From UBA10649 sp037130755 (GTDB lineage: Bacteria > Actinomycetota > Actinomycetes > S36-B12), in NCBI GenBank assembly GCA_037130755.1, contig JBAXSI010000044.1, forward strand, positions 1 to 23,718: 23,718 bases of DNA, written 5' to 3'. Below are positions 1 to 8,686 of the stretch, in pieces. The notes beneath the pieces were generated by a model. It was not told the origin of the DNA. It did not search any database and worked only from the letters and a program-made list of their open reading frames with translations. Numbering within the stretch: the first letter of the stretch is position 1; each line of letters begins with the position of its first letter. Made by a program: the position numbers and the translations under genes.

Positions 1-539
1 CCCTGCCCGACGGCGAAGCCCTTCTTGCCCTTGCCCGCCTTCTTCAGCTTGGCAGCCATGTCGCTCAGCTCGGCGAACGTCGTCGGCTGCTTGGGCACCA
101 GTTCGACGTTGGTGATGAGGGCGACGTTGCTGACCTGGACGGGCAGCCCGTAGCCCTTCCCGAACCAGTCATAGCCGCCGAGGATGTTGGCCGGGAACAG
201 TTTCTTGCGGGCTGCCGTCATCGGCACCGGGAGGATCGTCTTGGCGAGGGCAAGGTCGCCGCTCCACGACTGGTCGCCCCAGATGATGTCGGGCGCACTC
301 TCGAGGGGCGCCTTGCCGACCTCGTCTCGGATGGCCGCGAGGTCCTTGGTGACGACGTTGACCTTGACGCCCTTGTAGCCCTGGGCGAGCAACTGGGTCA
401 GCACGGCGGCATGAGGAGCATCCGCCCAGATGGTGATGCTCTTCGGCACGGCCTGCGACGGCGTCGCTCCGACCATGCACAGCGCAGCGACTGCGGCGGC
501 GCTCGTGGCGGCTACGACAGACCGGGCCAGACTTCGCAT
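1..539 (-). CDS. Second maltodextrin-type ABC solute-binding protein, N-terminal part (cut by window edge)
   Basis: Reading from ATG at 539 gives 179 open codons to the window edge, so only the N-terminal part is seen. Residues 1-30 form a Sec signal peptide (Arg near the start, Ala/Val-rich core, cleavage probably after SQA). There is no clear lipobox Cys at that site. The mature part runs parallel to the binding protein encoded at 8687-9919: both have W-x-D-A near the mature start, a GYKG segment, a K-D-x-x-x-I-R-D stretch, a SAPDI/VI block, LITN and QPTTF-x-EL. It is therefore a paralogue of a periplasmic-type sugar-binding protein (family 1, MalE-like). A good Shine-Dalgarno (AGGGAGA) lies 6-7 bases before the ATG. 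It is the last visible gene of the maltodextrin operon, 99 bases after the amylase stop. Ligand specificity cannot be read from the sequence; a related oligosaccharide is likely. Confidence 0.85.
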   Translation of the reverse strand, partial: MRSLARSVVAATSAAAVAALCMVGATPSQAVPKSITIWADAPHAAVLTQLLAQGYKGVKVNVVTKDLAAIRDEVGKAPLESAPDIIWGDQSWSGDLALAKTILPVPMTAARKKLFPANILGGYDWFGKGYGLPVQVSNVALITNVELVPKQPTTFAELSDMAAKLKKAGKGKKGFAVGQ

Positions 540-638
540 GACACTTCTCCCTGATGAGACTGCCTTGATGGTAATCGGCGGTGGGGCATTTGCCCGGTCA
601 CGACAGACGGGGGCGCAAAGCGGCCCACGAGAACCGTC

Positions 639-2786
639 CTAGAGAAAGGGGACAAGCCTGAGAGCGAGCGGCCCCGACGATGCGACCTGTCCCGCAGTGT
701 CCTTGACCACGGCCGCCATCTCGACGCTGCCCCTCGAGGCTGGGACGTAGACGCGGAACGGGCGGGCATCGTCAGTGCCGAGGAGCGTCCACGTCGCCGC
801 GCCCTTGCGGCGCATCACGAAGGTCACCGTCGACGGATCAGTCCCGGGGACCGAGGCCACGAGTCGGTACTTGCCCGTGACCGGGTCCTTGGCCGACTTG
901 ACGGCGACCGACGGTGCCGCAGGAACGGGCAGGGCCCCGTCAGCCCTGAGGACCAGCGAGGAGCGGGCCGGAACCGTCACGGTCATGCTCCCGGCCGCGT
1001 CGGTCGCGGTCGACGCGGCAGGCCCGAACAGCGCCGTCCAGGTCGCGGACGCAGTCGACGTCGGGAACGTGACGGACGTGGGCGTGTCGCCGGAGTTGAA
1101 TGCCACGACGTACTCCGTGCGCGCTGCGGCGTCGATCCGGCTGGCGACGAAGACATCGCCGGCGCCGTACCGGGTGATCTGCGCTCCTGAAGCGAGTGCG
1201 GGATTCTGCGTACGCAGCCGCGCAAGGGCCGTCATTCGACTCTCGAGGGCCGTCGACTGGCCGAAGGATGAGCCTCCGCCGATCGGCGCACCACCGATGC
1301 GCTGCTCCGACTTCCACTCAGGGACCTGGGTCGGGAACATGTCCTGGCGAGCAGCCTTGTCGGTTCCCTCTCCCGACCCGGTCATGCCGACCTCGTCGCC
1401 GTAGTACACGACAGGGACGCCACGCGTCAGGTACAGCAGGTCATGCGCGAGCAGGTCGCGTTCGAGCAGCGGCTGGCCGGTGATCCCCGTGTCTCCCGAC
1501 AGGAAGAACCCGATCCGACCCATGTCGTGATTCCCGAGGAAGGTCGTCAGTCCGTACGCGTTGGTGGTGGGCGAGGTGTAGTAGTCGTCGTCTGCGAACA
1601 GTCCCGCCAGGCTCGCTCCGGAGGCGTTGTTGGCGACGAAGCGGCGAGCAGTGTCCTGGAACGGGAAATCCAGCACCGACGGCAGGCGGCGGGTGAGCAT
1701 CTGCTCGCTCAACTGCGCCGGATCAGTCAGCCAGACCTCGCCGAAGCTCGTGAAGCCGGGCCTGCCCGCGGCGGCGGCCGCCTGGTCGATCATCGGCAGC
1801 CAGCGGCCGAAGAAGTACGGGTCAACGTGCTTGGCGGTGTCGATGCGGAACCCGTCGACGCCGTACTTGGTGATCCATGAACCATAGGCGTCCGCGAGCG
1901 CCTTGACGACGGTCCAGTCCTCGGTCATCAGGTCGTCCAGCCCGACGAAGTCGCCGTCCATCTCGCATCGACCTGAGCAACTGGCGAAGTCGATGTTGCC
2001 GCGATTGTGATACCGGACCACCTGGTTGAGCACGTCGGGCACCTTCGCGTGCACCATTGACGGGTCCACCGACGGCCGTTTCGCGAAGCTGCGACGCGCC
2101 GACAGGCGCGGGAAGGCAGTGCCGTTGGTGAACCGCCATGGATTGAACGGTCGACCGGCCGCCGTTCGGTAGGGCACCTCCTCCATGGGCACGTACGCAT
2201 CACCTTGCTGGTATGAGATCACGTCCGCCGTGTGGTTGACCACGACGTCGAGGAAGACCTTGATCCCCAGCGTGTGCGCGCACGACATGAAGGCGGCGAA
2301 CTCGGCCTCGTCACCGAGGTGGGCGTCGGGCTTGGTGATGTCCAGGAACCAATAGCCGTGATAGGCCGCGCTGTCTCCCTGGACGGTCTGCTGGACGAAC
2401 GGCGGCGTGATCCACACGGCTGAGAAGCCCAGGCGCTTAAGTCGCGCGAGTCCTGCATCCGATGGGTCCGCGACGTCGCATCGTCCGGTCAGGCCCGCAA
2501 GATCGCCACCGTGATAGAACGCGTCCGACGTCGGTTCGAATCCGGTCTTCGTCGGCGGCCCTGACTGACCCCCGGTGTCGTTGCGCGGATCGCCATTGGC
2601 GTAGCGGTCGGTCATCACGAAGTAGAAGTTGTCCGAGGCGATCGGGCTGCGCACGGACGGGGCGGCGAGGCCCATCAGCGATGAGTCCGCGTGCGCGGGC
2701 GCTCCCAGTAGGAGCACGGCGGCCACTGCACCGGTGGCCGTTGCGGCGAGGACGGACCTAGCGAAGCGCACGACCGGATTCCACAT
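639..2786 (-). CDS. Secreted GH13 alpha-amylase
   Basis: A 715-aa secreted glycoside hydrolase of family GH13, expected to cut alpha-1,4 links in starch outside the cell. Residues 1-33 form a signal peptide ending APAHA. The (beta/alpha)8 barrel carries all four GH13 regions: region I DVVVNH (180-185), region II GFRIDTAKH (312-320, nucleophile D316), region III FGEVW (acid/base E350) and region IV NHD (419-421, transition-state stabiliser D421). A beta-sandwich-like C-terminal part follows, then about 90 extra residues that I cannot assign. The reading frame stays open 61 codons further upstream, but that extension is Arg/Ser-rich, lies inside the ATPase gene and precedes the signal peptide, so I place the start at 2786. 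This overlaps the ATPase gene by 29 bases. No good Shine-Dalgarno precedes it, which fits translational coupling; GTG at 2771 is an alternative. Exact product specificity is not determinable. Confidence 0.93.
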   Translation of the reverse strand: MWNPVVRFARSVLAATATGAVAAVLLLGAPAHADSSLMGLAAPSVRSPIASDNFYFVMTDRYANGDPRNDTGGQSGPPTKTGFEPTSDAFYHGGDLAGLTGRCDVADPSDAGLARLKRLGFSAVWITPPFVQQTVQGDSAAYHGYWFLDITKPDAHLGDEAEFAAFMSCAHTLGIKVFLDVVVNHTADVISYQQGDAYVPMEEVPYRTAAGRPFNPWRFTNGTAFPRLSARRSFAKRPSVDPSMVHAKVPDVLNQVVRYHNRGNIDFASCSGRCEMDGDFVGLDDLMTEDWTVVKALADAYGSWITKYGVDGFRIDTAKHVDPYFFGRWLPMIDQAAAAAGRPGFTSFGEVWLTDPAQLSEQMLTRRLPSVLDFPFQDTARRFVANNASGASLAGLFADDDYYTSPTTNAYGLTTFLGNHDMGRIGFFLSGDTGITGQPLLERDLLAHDLLYLTRGVPVVYYGDEVGMTGSGEGTDKAARQDMFPTQVPEWKSEQRIGGAPIGGGSSFGQSTALESRMTALARLRTQNPALASGAQITRYGAGDVFVASRIDAAARTEYVVAFNSGDTPTSVTFPTSTASATWTALFGPAASTATDAAGSMTVTVPARSSLVLRADGALPVPAAPSVAVKSAKDPVTGKYRLVASVPGTDPSTVTFVMRRKGAATWTLLGTDDARPFRVYVPASRGSVEMAAVVKDTAGQVASSGPLALRLVPFL

Positions 2787-3942
2787 CGAAGAACTGCAGT
2801 CGCGACGAGTCCGCGTGCACCGTGATCCGGTCGCCGTTGCGGAAGTCGAGACGAGGCGGGAACACCGCCACTCCCTCGATCTCCTTGCTGTGCCCAAGAC
2901 GCGAGAGTTCGGCGTCATCCTCGTTGGCCAGACCGCTCCCCAAGCGCGACTCGTCGACGGGGGTGCCATGCAGCTCGAAGGTCAGATGGACGCTGGAGCC
3001 AAGAGCCTCACTGAGGACCACCGTGACGTCGAGCGGGTAGGCACCCTCTCGCCACTCGTGGAAGATCTCCTCCGCGCGCAGCCCGACGATCACCTCCTGC
3101 CCGACCTTGGCGGCCAGTTCCGCACGTTGCTCAAGAACCCACGCGGGCAAGGGCAGGAACTGGTCGCCGATCCTGAGCCGGGTCCCGTCGCCATCGACGA
3201 TGAGGTCGGCGTGCATGAGCGTCATCGGCGGTGTCCCGATGAACCCCGCCACGAAAACGTTGTCGGGATTGTCGTAGAGGTCCTGGGGCGCGGCGATCTG
3301 CTGCAGTTCGCCCAGTCGCATGACAGCCACGCGATGCCCCATCGTCATGGCCTCCACCTGGTCGTGGGTGACGTAGACGGTGGTGATTCCCAGATCGCGC
3401 TGGAGCGCGGCGATCTCGGCACGCATCTGGACGCGAAGCTTCGCGTCCAGGTTCGACAGCGGCTCGTCCATGAGGAAGAGCTCGGCATCGCGCACGATCG
3501 CCCGGCCCATCGCGACCCGCTGCCGCTGGCCACCGGACAACTGCTTGGGCTTGCGCGTCAGCATCGTGGTGAGGTCGAGCAGTCGGCCGGCCTTGTCGAC
3601 CTTCTCCTTGATCTCCGCCTTGGGGTCGTGACGAAGTGCAAGCCCGAAGCCGATGTTCTCCCCGACGGTCATGTGCGGATAGAGCGCGTAGCTCTGGAAC
3701 ACCATCGCGATGTTGCGGTCGCGAGACGAGACGTCGTTGACGACCTTGCCGCCGATGGCGATGGTTCCATCAGTGATCTCCTCCAGGCCGGCAATCATGC
3801 GCAGTGCCGTGGTCTTGCCACAGCCGGAAGGGCCGACGAGCACGAGGAACTCGCCGTCCGCCACCTCAAGCGACAGGTCCTTCACGGCGTAGAAGCCGTT
3901 GTCGTAGACCTTGTCGACGTTGTCCAGCACCAGGTCTGCCAT
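2758..3942 (-). CDS. malK: Sugar ABC transporter ATP-binding protein (MalK/MsmX/UgpC type)
   Basis: A 394-aa ATPase that would energise the MalF/MalG importer from the cytoplasmic face. All nucleotide-binding motifs are intact: Walker A GPSGCGKTT (37-45), Q-loop Q83, signature LSGGQ (135-139), Walker B LFLMDE (155-160) and switch His193. The roughly 150-residue C-terminal part matches the regulatory (TOBE/MalK-type) domain of carbohydrate-uptake ATPases. The reading frame is open far upstream to 4638, but that part is antisense-like sequence over the GH13 gene. The ATG at 3942 has a strong GGAGGG site and starts two bases after the stop of the preceding gene. Many actinobacteria power several sugar importers with one shared ATPase encoded elsewhere (MsiK); here the ATPase sits inside the transporter operon, so it probably serves this system, though sharing is possible. 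Confidence 0.95.
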   Translation of the reverse strand: MADLVLDNVDKVYDNGFYAVKDLSLEVADGEFLVLVGPSGCGKTTALRMIAGLEEITDGTIAIGGKVVNDVSSRDRNIAMVFQSYALYPHMTVGENIGFGLALRHDPKAEIKEKVDKAGRLLDLTTMLTRKPKQLSGGQRQRVAMGRAIVRDAELFLMDEPLSNLDAKLRVQMRAEIAALQRDLGITTVYVTHDQVEAMTMGHRVAVMRLGELQQIAAPQDLYDNPDNVFVAGFIGTPPMTLMHADLIVDGDGTRLRIGDQFLPLPAWVLEQRAELAAKVGQEVIVGLRAEEIFHEWREGAYPLDVTVVLSEALGSSVHLTFELHGTPVDESRLGSGLANEDDAELSRLGHSKEIEGVAVFPPRLDFRNGDRITVHADSSRLQFFDVESGRALR

Positions 3943-3944
3943 GG

Positions 3945-5798
3945 CTACTTGCCCTCCACTCGCCACACGCCAGCACCCGCTGACGGAACTTCGATGACTG
4001 CCTGCCCGGCGACGACTACGGCCGGGAAGCCGAACAGGGGTTGAACGTCCGCGGCGTCGAGGACCGACAGCGGAAGGCGGATGGCCTCCGACTGACCCCG
4101 GGCCGCAACCACCAGGACCGACTCGTCGGGGTGTTCGCGCACGAAGGCGATGGTGTCGTTGTCCGCGTGCAGCCAGCGCAGTCCACCCGTGGCCAGCGCC
4201 GGACTGCCGCGACGGATCGAGAGCAGGGCGCGGTAGGCGGCCAGGGTGGACAGGTCCCAGGCGGACTCGTCCTGCCACGGGAACGGGCGGCGGGCGTCCT
4301 CGCCCCAGTGCCCGGTCATGCCAATCTCGTCGCCGGCGAAGACCATGGGGATGCCCGGCAGTCCCACGGCCAAGGCCAGCGCCGCCACCTGTCGTTCGCC
4401 CGATCCCACAACGGTGCGGATCCGCGCCGTGTCGTGACTGCTCAGGATGTTCCAGCTGGAGATCAAGGAGCGCCAGGGGATGCGCGCATGAAAGGCCCGC
4501 CAGGAGGCGACGGCCTGCTGCCCGGTGATCACCGGGACCTCGATCGGCAGCCCCATGAAGGTCTCGTGGAAGTCCGGGCCGCGCAGCCAGCACCAGGCCT
4601 GCCGGGTGAATCCGGCGTAGTTCATGGTGCCGTGCCAACCGTCGCCGAGCAGGTCATCGCTGGCATCGTGACCATGCTCGGCGACGAGCAGGACGTCGTC
4701 ACGTTCGGCCGCCATCGCCTCGCGCACATCCCTGGCGAACTCGTGCGTGACGTCGATGGACCCCATGCGTCCGGCCATGTTGGCGACGTCGACCCGCCAA
4801 CCGTCCAGGCCCGCGCTCCCCCGCAGCCACGTACGGACCGGGGATCGCTCTGAGGTGACGAGGTCCCTGCGCAGCGCAGCGCTGGTGTGGTCGAACTTCG
4901 GCAGCGTCGGCACGTCGAACCAGCACTCGTAGCCGTACTTCAGTTCGGGGTCGAAGCGGAAGTACGCGCGCTCATGTGCGCCAGGTGCCTGCGCCGCCTC
5001 GAACCACACATGCGTCCGACCGCAGTGGTTCAAGGTGATGTCCCCGATGACCTTCATCCCTCGGCCATGCGCGGCGTCGACCAGTCGAGCCAAGGCAGCG
5101 TCACCGCCCAGGAGCGGGTCCACCACCGAGAAGGATGCGGCGTCGTAGCGATGCGTGGACTCCGCCGGGAAGAACGGAGTCATGTAGACCACGTTCGCGT
5201 CCAGGTCGGCAATGTGGCCGAGGTGATCGCGCACGCCGTCCAAGTGGCCGCCGAAGAACTCGCGCGACGTGTTCGGTCCGCGTCCTTCGGGAAGGTCGGT
5301 CCACGCACGCGGGACTGCCCACGCGGGCAGGTCGACACCCTCGGGGGCGCTGGCCGGCTCGGACGCATCAGCGCTGGAACGGGCGAAGCGGTCAGGGAAG
5401 ACCTGGTAGATGACAGATGACGGCAGCCAGTCGGGCGGCGGGACCGATGCGCTGATGACGAAGTCGGTCGCGTCGGGGACGTCGTGGTCGACGAGGCCAC
5501 CGGCCGTGAGCCAGGCGAAGTCGTATGCCCCGCCAACGACAAGCCAGCGATAGTGGGTCTCGATGTTCCGAACGTCGAGCCGAGCCACCCACCAGATATC
5601 GGCCCCTGAGGACTTCTCGACTGATGCGGTGACCACATGCGGCTCACCGTCGCGGACCGTGCGCAGGATGACCGTCTCAGGCTGGTGGTCGCGATGCGTG
5701 CGCAGGCGCAGAGTCAAGGTCTCACCGAGGTGCGGCGAGAGGGTCGACGCGTACAGCGGCGAGCCATCGTGATGGGTGTCCGCGGCGACTGCAGTCAC
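3945..5798 (-). CDS. Cytoplasmic GH13 enzyme, cyclomaltodextrinase/neopullulanase/maltogenic amylase type
   Basis: A 617-aa GH13 hydrolase without a signal peptide, so it should act inside the cell on imported maltodextrins. Residues 1 to about 120 look like the N-terminal beta domain (CBM34-like) typical of neopullulanase, cyclomaltodextrinase and MalZ-type enzymes. The barrel shows YQVFPDRF (131-138), region I DITLNH (253-258), region II GWRVDVAN (333-340, nucleophile D337), region III LVAEH (acid/base E374) and region IV SSHD (453-456, D456). Length fits that subgroup. The start is GTG at 5798, overlapping the malG stop by one base (TAGTG), with an AAGGG site just upstream, so translation is probably coupled to malG. 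Which of the related activities dominates cannot be told from sequence; hydrolysis of short linear or cyclic maltodextrins is the safest statement. Confidence 0.92.
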   Translation of the reverse strand: MTAVAADTHHDGSPLYASTLSPHLGETLTLRLRTHRDHQPETVILRTVRDGEPHVVTASVEKSSGADIWWVARLDVRNIETHYRWLVVGGAYDFAWLTAGGLVDHDVPDATDFVISASVPPPDWLPSSVIYQVFPDRFARSSADASEPASAPEGVDLPAWAVPRAWTDLPEGRGPNTSREFFGGHLDGVRDHLGHIADLDANVVYMTPFFPAESTHRYDAASFSVVDPLLGGDAALARLVDAAHGRGMKVIGDITLNHCGRTHVWFEAAQAPGAHERAYFRFDPELKYGYECWFDVPTLPKFDHTSAALRRDLVTSERSPVRTWLRGSAGLDGWRVDVANMAGRMGSIDVTHEFARDVREAMAAERDDVLLVAEHGHDASDDLLGDGWHGTMNYAGFTRQAWCWLRGPDFHETFMGLPIEVPVITGQQAVASWRAFHARIPWRSLISSWNILSSHDTARIRTVVGSGERQVAALALAVGLPGIPMVFAGDEIGMTGHWGEDARRPFPWQDESAWDLSTLAAYRALLSIRRGSPALATGGLRWLHADNDTIAFVREHPDESVLVVAARGQSEAIRLPLSVLDAADVQPLFGFPAVVVAGQAVIEVPSAGAGVWRVEGK

Positions 5799-6703
5799 TA
5801 GCCCTTCACCGAACCTTGCGTCAGCCCGCCGACGATGTACTTCTGAAGGAAGACGAAGAGGATAACCACGGGAATCGCCGCCAGGAGCGCACCGGCCGCG
5901 AACGGACCCCAGTTCTCCGCGTACTTCTCGCCGATGAACTGGGAGAGTCCGACCGCAAGGGTCAGCTTCTGCGGGCTCTGCAGCAGGGCGCTGGCGATGA
6001 CCAGCTCGTTGATCGTGAAGATCACGCTGAGCAGACCGACGACGGCCAGCACGGGTGCGGCCAGGGGCAGGATGATCCCCCAGAAGATCTGGCCGTGGCT
6101 GGCGCCGTCCACCTTCGCGGACTCGTCGATCTCAATCGGAATGGTGTCGAAGAAGCCCTTAATGAGCCACGCATTGATGCCCATCGCGCCACCGAGGTAG
6201 ACCAGTCCCAGACCGACCAGCGAGTCCAAACCCAGGCCGGCGAAGACATCCGAGACCTGGGACATGATCAAGTAGATGGCCACGAGCGCGAGGAACTGCG
6301 GGAACATCTGGACAAGCAACAAGAACATGAGCCCGGTCTTGCGGCCCCGGAACCGGAACCGGCTGAAGGCGTAGGCCGCGCCCGCGCCGATGAGGACGGT
6401 GAAGAGGGCAACCACCAACGCCAGCACCATCGTGTTGACGTACCAGTTCACATAGGGCTGATCCGGGTTGTTGAACAGGCGCCTGAAGTTGTCCAGGGTC
6501 GGATTCTGTGGAATGAGATTGCCGCTGCTGATGGTGGGATGCAGCGTGAACGCCGCACTGATGACCCACAGCACCGGCAACAGAGCCGCCACCAGGGCCA
6601 CCCAGGCCACGGCATGACGCCAGCCGTTCGACTTCAGCCATTGGGGGAACGTCTGCCGCTTCTTCCGCGGCACCGGAGGAGTCGAGACCGCAAGGCCGCT
6701 CAT
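5798..6703 (-). CDS. malG: Maltodextrin ABC transporter permease, MalG type
   Basis: A 301-aa inner-membrane permease with six predicted membrane segments (near residues 33-52, 91-113, 124-147, 158-178, 215-238 and 268-290). The cytoplasmic EAA loop that docks to the ATPase is present (about 191-213, with the conserved D-E-x-A-x-x-D-G-A pattern and downstream ILP). It ends in a short basic C-terminus like MalG. The ATG at 6703 overlaps the malF stop by four bases (ATGA), so the two permease subunits are translationally coupled as expected for a heterodimer made in equal amounts. The length is normal for the family. Confidence 0.95.
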   Translation of the reverse strand: MSGLAVSTPPVPRKKRQTFPQWLKSNGWRHAVAWVALVAALLPVLWVISAAFTLHPTISSGNLIPQNPTLDNFRRLFNNPDQPYVNWYVNTMVLALVVALFTVLIGAGAAYAFSRFRFRGRKTGLMFLLLVQMFPQFLALVAIYLIMSQVSDVFAGLGLDSLVGLGLVYLGGAMGINAWLIKGFFDTIPIEIDESAKVDGASHGQIFWGIILPLAAPVLAVVGLLSVIFTINELVIASALLQSPQKLTLAVGLSQFIGEKYAENWGPFAAGALLAAIPVVILFVFLQKYIVGGLTQGSVKG

Positions 6704-8544
6704 GCGCGATCCTCTCTCAGGGCGCGCGATCGGGCGAACGAGACGCCGGAGATCGTGCCGACGATGATGAAGATATAGATGGAGATGGCGCTGGCCAGGC
6801 CGTAGTCGTTGCCCTGGCCGGCCGAGAAGGCAATCTTGTACGTGTAGCTGATGAGGATGTCTGTGGCTCCGGCAACGGTGGAGTTATCCATTGCGGGGCC
6901 ACCCGCGGTGAGCAGGTAGATCACGTTGAAGTTGTTGAAGTTGAAGGCGAACGACGCGATGAGCAACGGCGCCAGCGCCACGAGTAGCAGCGGCATGTTG
7001 ACCTTGCGCCAGATCTGGAAGGAGCGAGCGCCGTCAACGCGGGCGGCTTCCTGCAGTTCGCTCGGGATGGCCTGCAGCGCACCCGTGCTCACGAGGAACA
7101 TGTACGGGAAGCCCAGCCAGATGTTGACCATGACGACGCTGACCTTCGCCCACGTCGGATCGAAAAGCCACGGGATGTGCCACCCCGTCACGGAGTTCAG
7201 TGCACCGAAGTCGTCATTGAGGATTCCCGCCCACACCAGAATGGACAAGAAGGCCGGCACCGCGTAGGGGACCACCAGGAGTGCTCGGTAGATGCGCTGC
7301 CCTCGCATGCGCGGCTTGTTGAGCACGATCGCCAGGCCGAGGCCCACGAGGAACGTGAGGAAGACGCTCATGATCGCGAACGCGAATGTCCAGATGAACA
7401 CCGCAATGAAGGGATCACGGATCTGGGGATCAGTGAGCACGTTGAGGAAGTTGGTGAAGCCAATGTACTCACGCCAACCCGGAACGAGCTCGTCCTCGGG
7501 GTTCTTCGGATCGGCGAAGTTTCCTGTGCCGTTGTCGACGTAGGTGCCCCCCGTCTCGACGGAGGTGAAGGTGTCGGTCGCCGGGTCGTACTTCAGCGTG
7601 GGGACCAGTTCGACAGCGGTGGTATAGCCCTGCGGCTTGATCACCCCGCCGGCAGGTCCTGGCACTGTGAGGGAGTTGAGTTCTGTGTCCAGTGACGGCA
7701 GCTCGCTGTCGGGCACGTTCACAAAGCCCGTGACGGACACCACCGTGCCGAACTCGTCGCGCTGCACATCAGAAGCGGGAATCTCGTCGAGGCCCTCAGC
7801 GGTACCGGCGTACGTCGGAGGGAAGTTCGACTTCTCAGCGTCAGTGGGCACGTTCAGGTCGTTGGTGCCCGAGGTCAGGTCTGCCGACGCTGACGGGCCG
7901 GCACTGCTTCCTCCTCCGAACTCCGGGATGCTCGCCTGAGGTGAGGCGCCACCGAACTCCGGGGTGCTCGCCTCCGGTGAGGCGCCACCAAACTCCGGGG
8001 TGCTCGCCTCCGGTGAGGCGCCACCGAACTCCGGGGTGCTCGCCTCTGGGGAGGCGCCGGGGGACGGTGGCGGCGTGCTGCCGTCGGGGTTCGACGGGGC
8101 CGCCGGGGTCTCCTGTGACGTCAGAATGAGAACGAGGTCGCCACCGGCGTTACGCGCCGGGAGCATGTCGTAGCTCGTCGAGCTGTCGGTCTCCTTGGCA
8201 CTGTCGCGGATGATCGCTGACACCGCGTCGGGTTTGGTTCCGATGTTGCCCGTGGCGTAGTTGGTGAAGGCGATGGAGACGTTGTAGACGATGGGGATCA
8301 ACGTGAAGATCGTGAGGAAGACCGCCCCGATGACGACGTACTTGCCGGGGATGAAGACGTTGGTGAGCAGGAGGACGTCGAGGGCGATAACAGACAGGAC
8401 CGCGACCGCGAGCATGACCCACGACTGGTTCGCGATCATCGCCGGAACGCCCCAGAGGACGAGCGCATTGACGAGTCCGAGGAAGACAAGCTTGAGGATC
8501 AGCGCCGGCGTCCCGCCGATGCCCGAGATCAGCCTCTGGATCAC
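6700..8544 (-). CDS. malF: Maltodextrin ABC transporter permease, MalF type, with large repeat-bearing extracytoplasmic loop
   Basis: A 614-aa permease subunit. Three hydrophobic segments lie in the first 92 residues (about 18-37, 43-62, 69-91), then a hydrophilic stretch of about 270 residues (95-365), then the permease core with membrane segments near 378-402, 419-441, 468-487, 520-540 and 585-605. The EAA loop with E-x-A-R-V-D-G-A is at 496-518. This topology copies E. coli MalF, whose large P2 loop between segments 3 and 4 contacts the binding protein. Here the loop is longer and contains four copies of a 12-residue Pro/Glu/Ser/Thr-rich repeat (about 163-210). The start is GTG at 8544 with a GAGGGG site. 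It lies 142 bases after the malE stop, behind a strong hairpin. The function is firm; the role of the repeat is unknown. Confidence 0.94.
   Translation of the reverse strand: MIQRLISGIGGTPALILKLVFLGLVNALVLWGVPAMIANQSWVMLAVAVLSVIALDVLLLTNVFIPGKYVVIGAVFLTIFTLIPIVYNVSIAFTNYATGNIGTKPDAVSAIIRDSAKETDSSTSYDMLPARNAGGDLVLILTSQETPAAPSNPDGSTPPPSPGASPEASTPEFGGASPEASTPEFGGASPEASTPEFGGASPQASIPEFGGGSSAGPSASADLTSGTNDLNVPTDAEKSNFPPTYAGTAEGLDEIPASDVQRDEFGTVVSVTGFVNVPDSELPSLDTELNSLTVPGPAGGVIKPQGYTTAVELVPTLKYDPATDTFTSVETGGTYVDNGTGNFADPKNPEDELVPGWREYIGFTNFLNVLTDPQIRDPFIAVFIWTFAFAIMSVFLTFLVGLGLAIVLNKPRMRGQRIYRALLVVPYAVPAFLSILVWAGILNDDFGALNSVTGWHIPWLFDPTWAKVSVVMVNIWLGFPYMFLVSTGALQAIPSELQEAARVDGARSFQIWRKVNMPLLLVALAPLLIASFAFNFNNFNVIYLLTAGGPAMDNSTVAGATDILISYTYKIAFSAGQGNDYGLASAISIYIFIIVGTISGVSFARSRALREDRA
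7916..8059 (-). repeat. Four in-frame 36-bp tandem repeats inside malF
   Basis: Four head-to-tail 36-bp copies start at 7916, 7952, 7988 and 8024. The two central copies are nearly identical (one base differs, ccgaactcc versus ccaaactcc) and the outer two are slightly degenerate. 36 is a multiple of three, so each copy adds 12 residues (A-S-P-E-A-S-T-P-E-F-G-G in the encoded protein) and copy-number changes would keep the frame. The region encodes a flexible extracytoplasmic spacer. Confidence 0.95.
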
Positions 8545-8635
8545 GATCCCCTCAATCCGATGTCAATGTGCTTGGTGCCTGCAGCTTCGCGGTCTGCCGA
8601 CGGTGCCCGGTTCGCCTGTCCAGGATCCCTTTAGA

Positions 8636-8669
8636 GGTGTGGGCCCCAGCTACTGCTGGGGCCCACACC
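8636..8669 (-). terminator. Strong intercistronic hairpin between malE and malF
   Basis: A perfect 15-bp inverted repeat (8636-8650 with 8655-8669) with a four-base loop (TACT on the plus strand), beginning 17 bases after the malE stop. There is no T-tract on the minus strand after it, so it is not a classic intrinsic terminator. By analogy with malE-malF of E. coli, it may stabilise the malE message or cause partial read-through, giving more binding protein than permease. The function is inferred; the structure is directly visible. Confidence 0.75.
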
Positions 8670-8686
8670 GTGGTCGTGCGGGAAGA

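Noticed and set aside
540..638. Terminator or promoter between the amylase and the second binding protein
   Set aside because: Only short or bulged stems (for example GGGC-AAAT-GCCC on the minus strand) and no T-tract or good promoter hexamers could be seen; apart from the ribosome site nothing is supported.
2629..4044. Plus-strand open frame of 471 codons opposite the amylase start and the ATPase
   Set aside because: It is antisense to two genes with full catalytic motifs, and its own translation has no recognisable domain; high GC keeps such frames open.
7916..8059. Possible CRISPR array (36-bp repeats)
   Set aside because: The copies are directly adjacent with no spacers, are in frame inside malF and code for a regular 12-residue unit.
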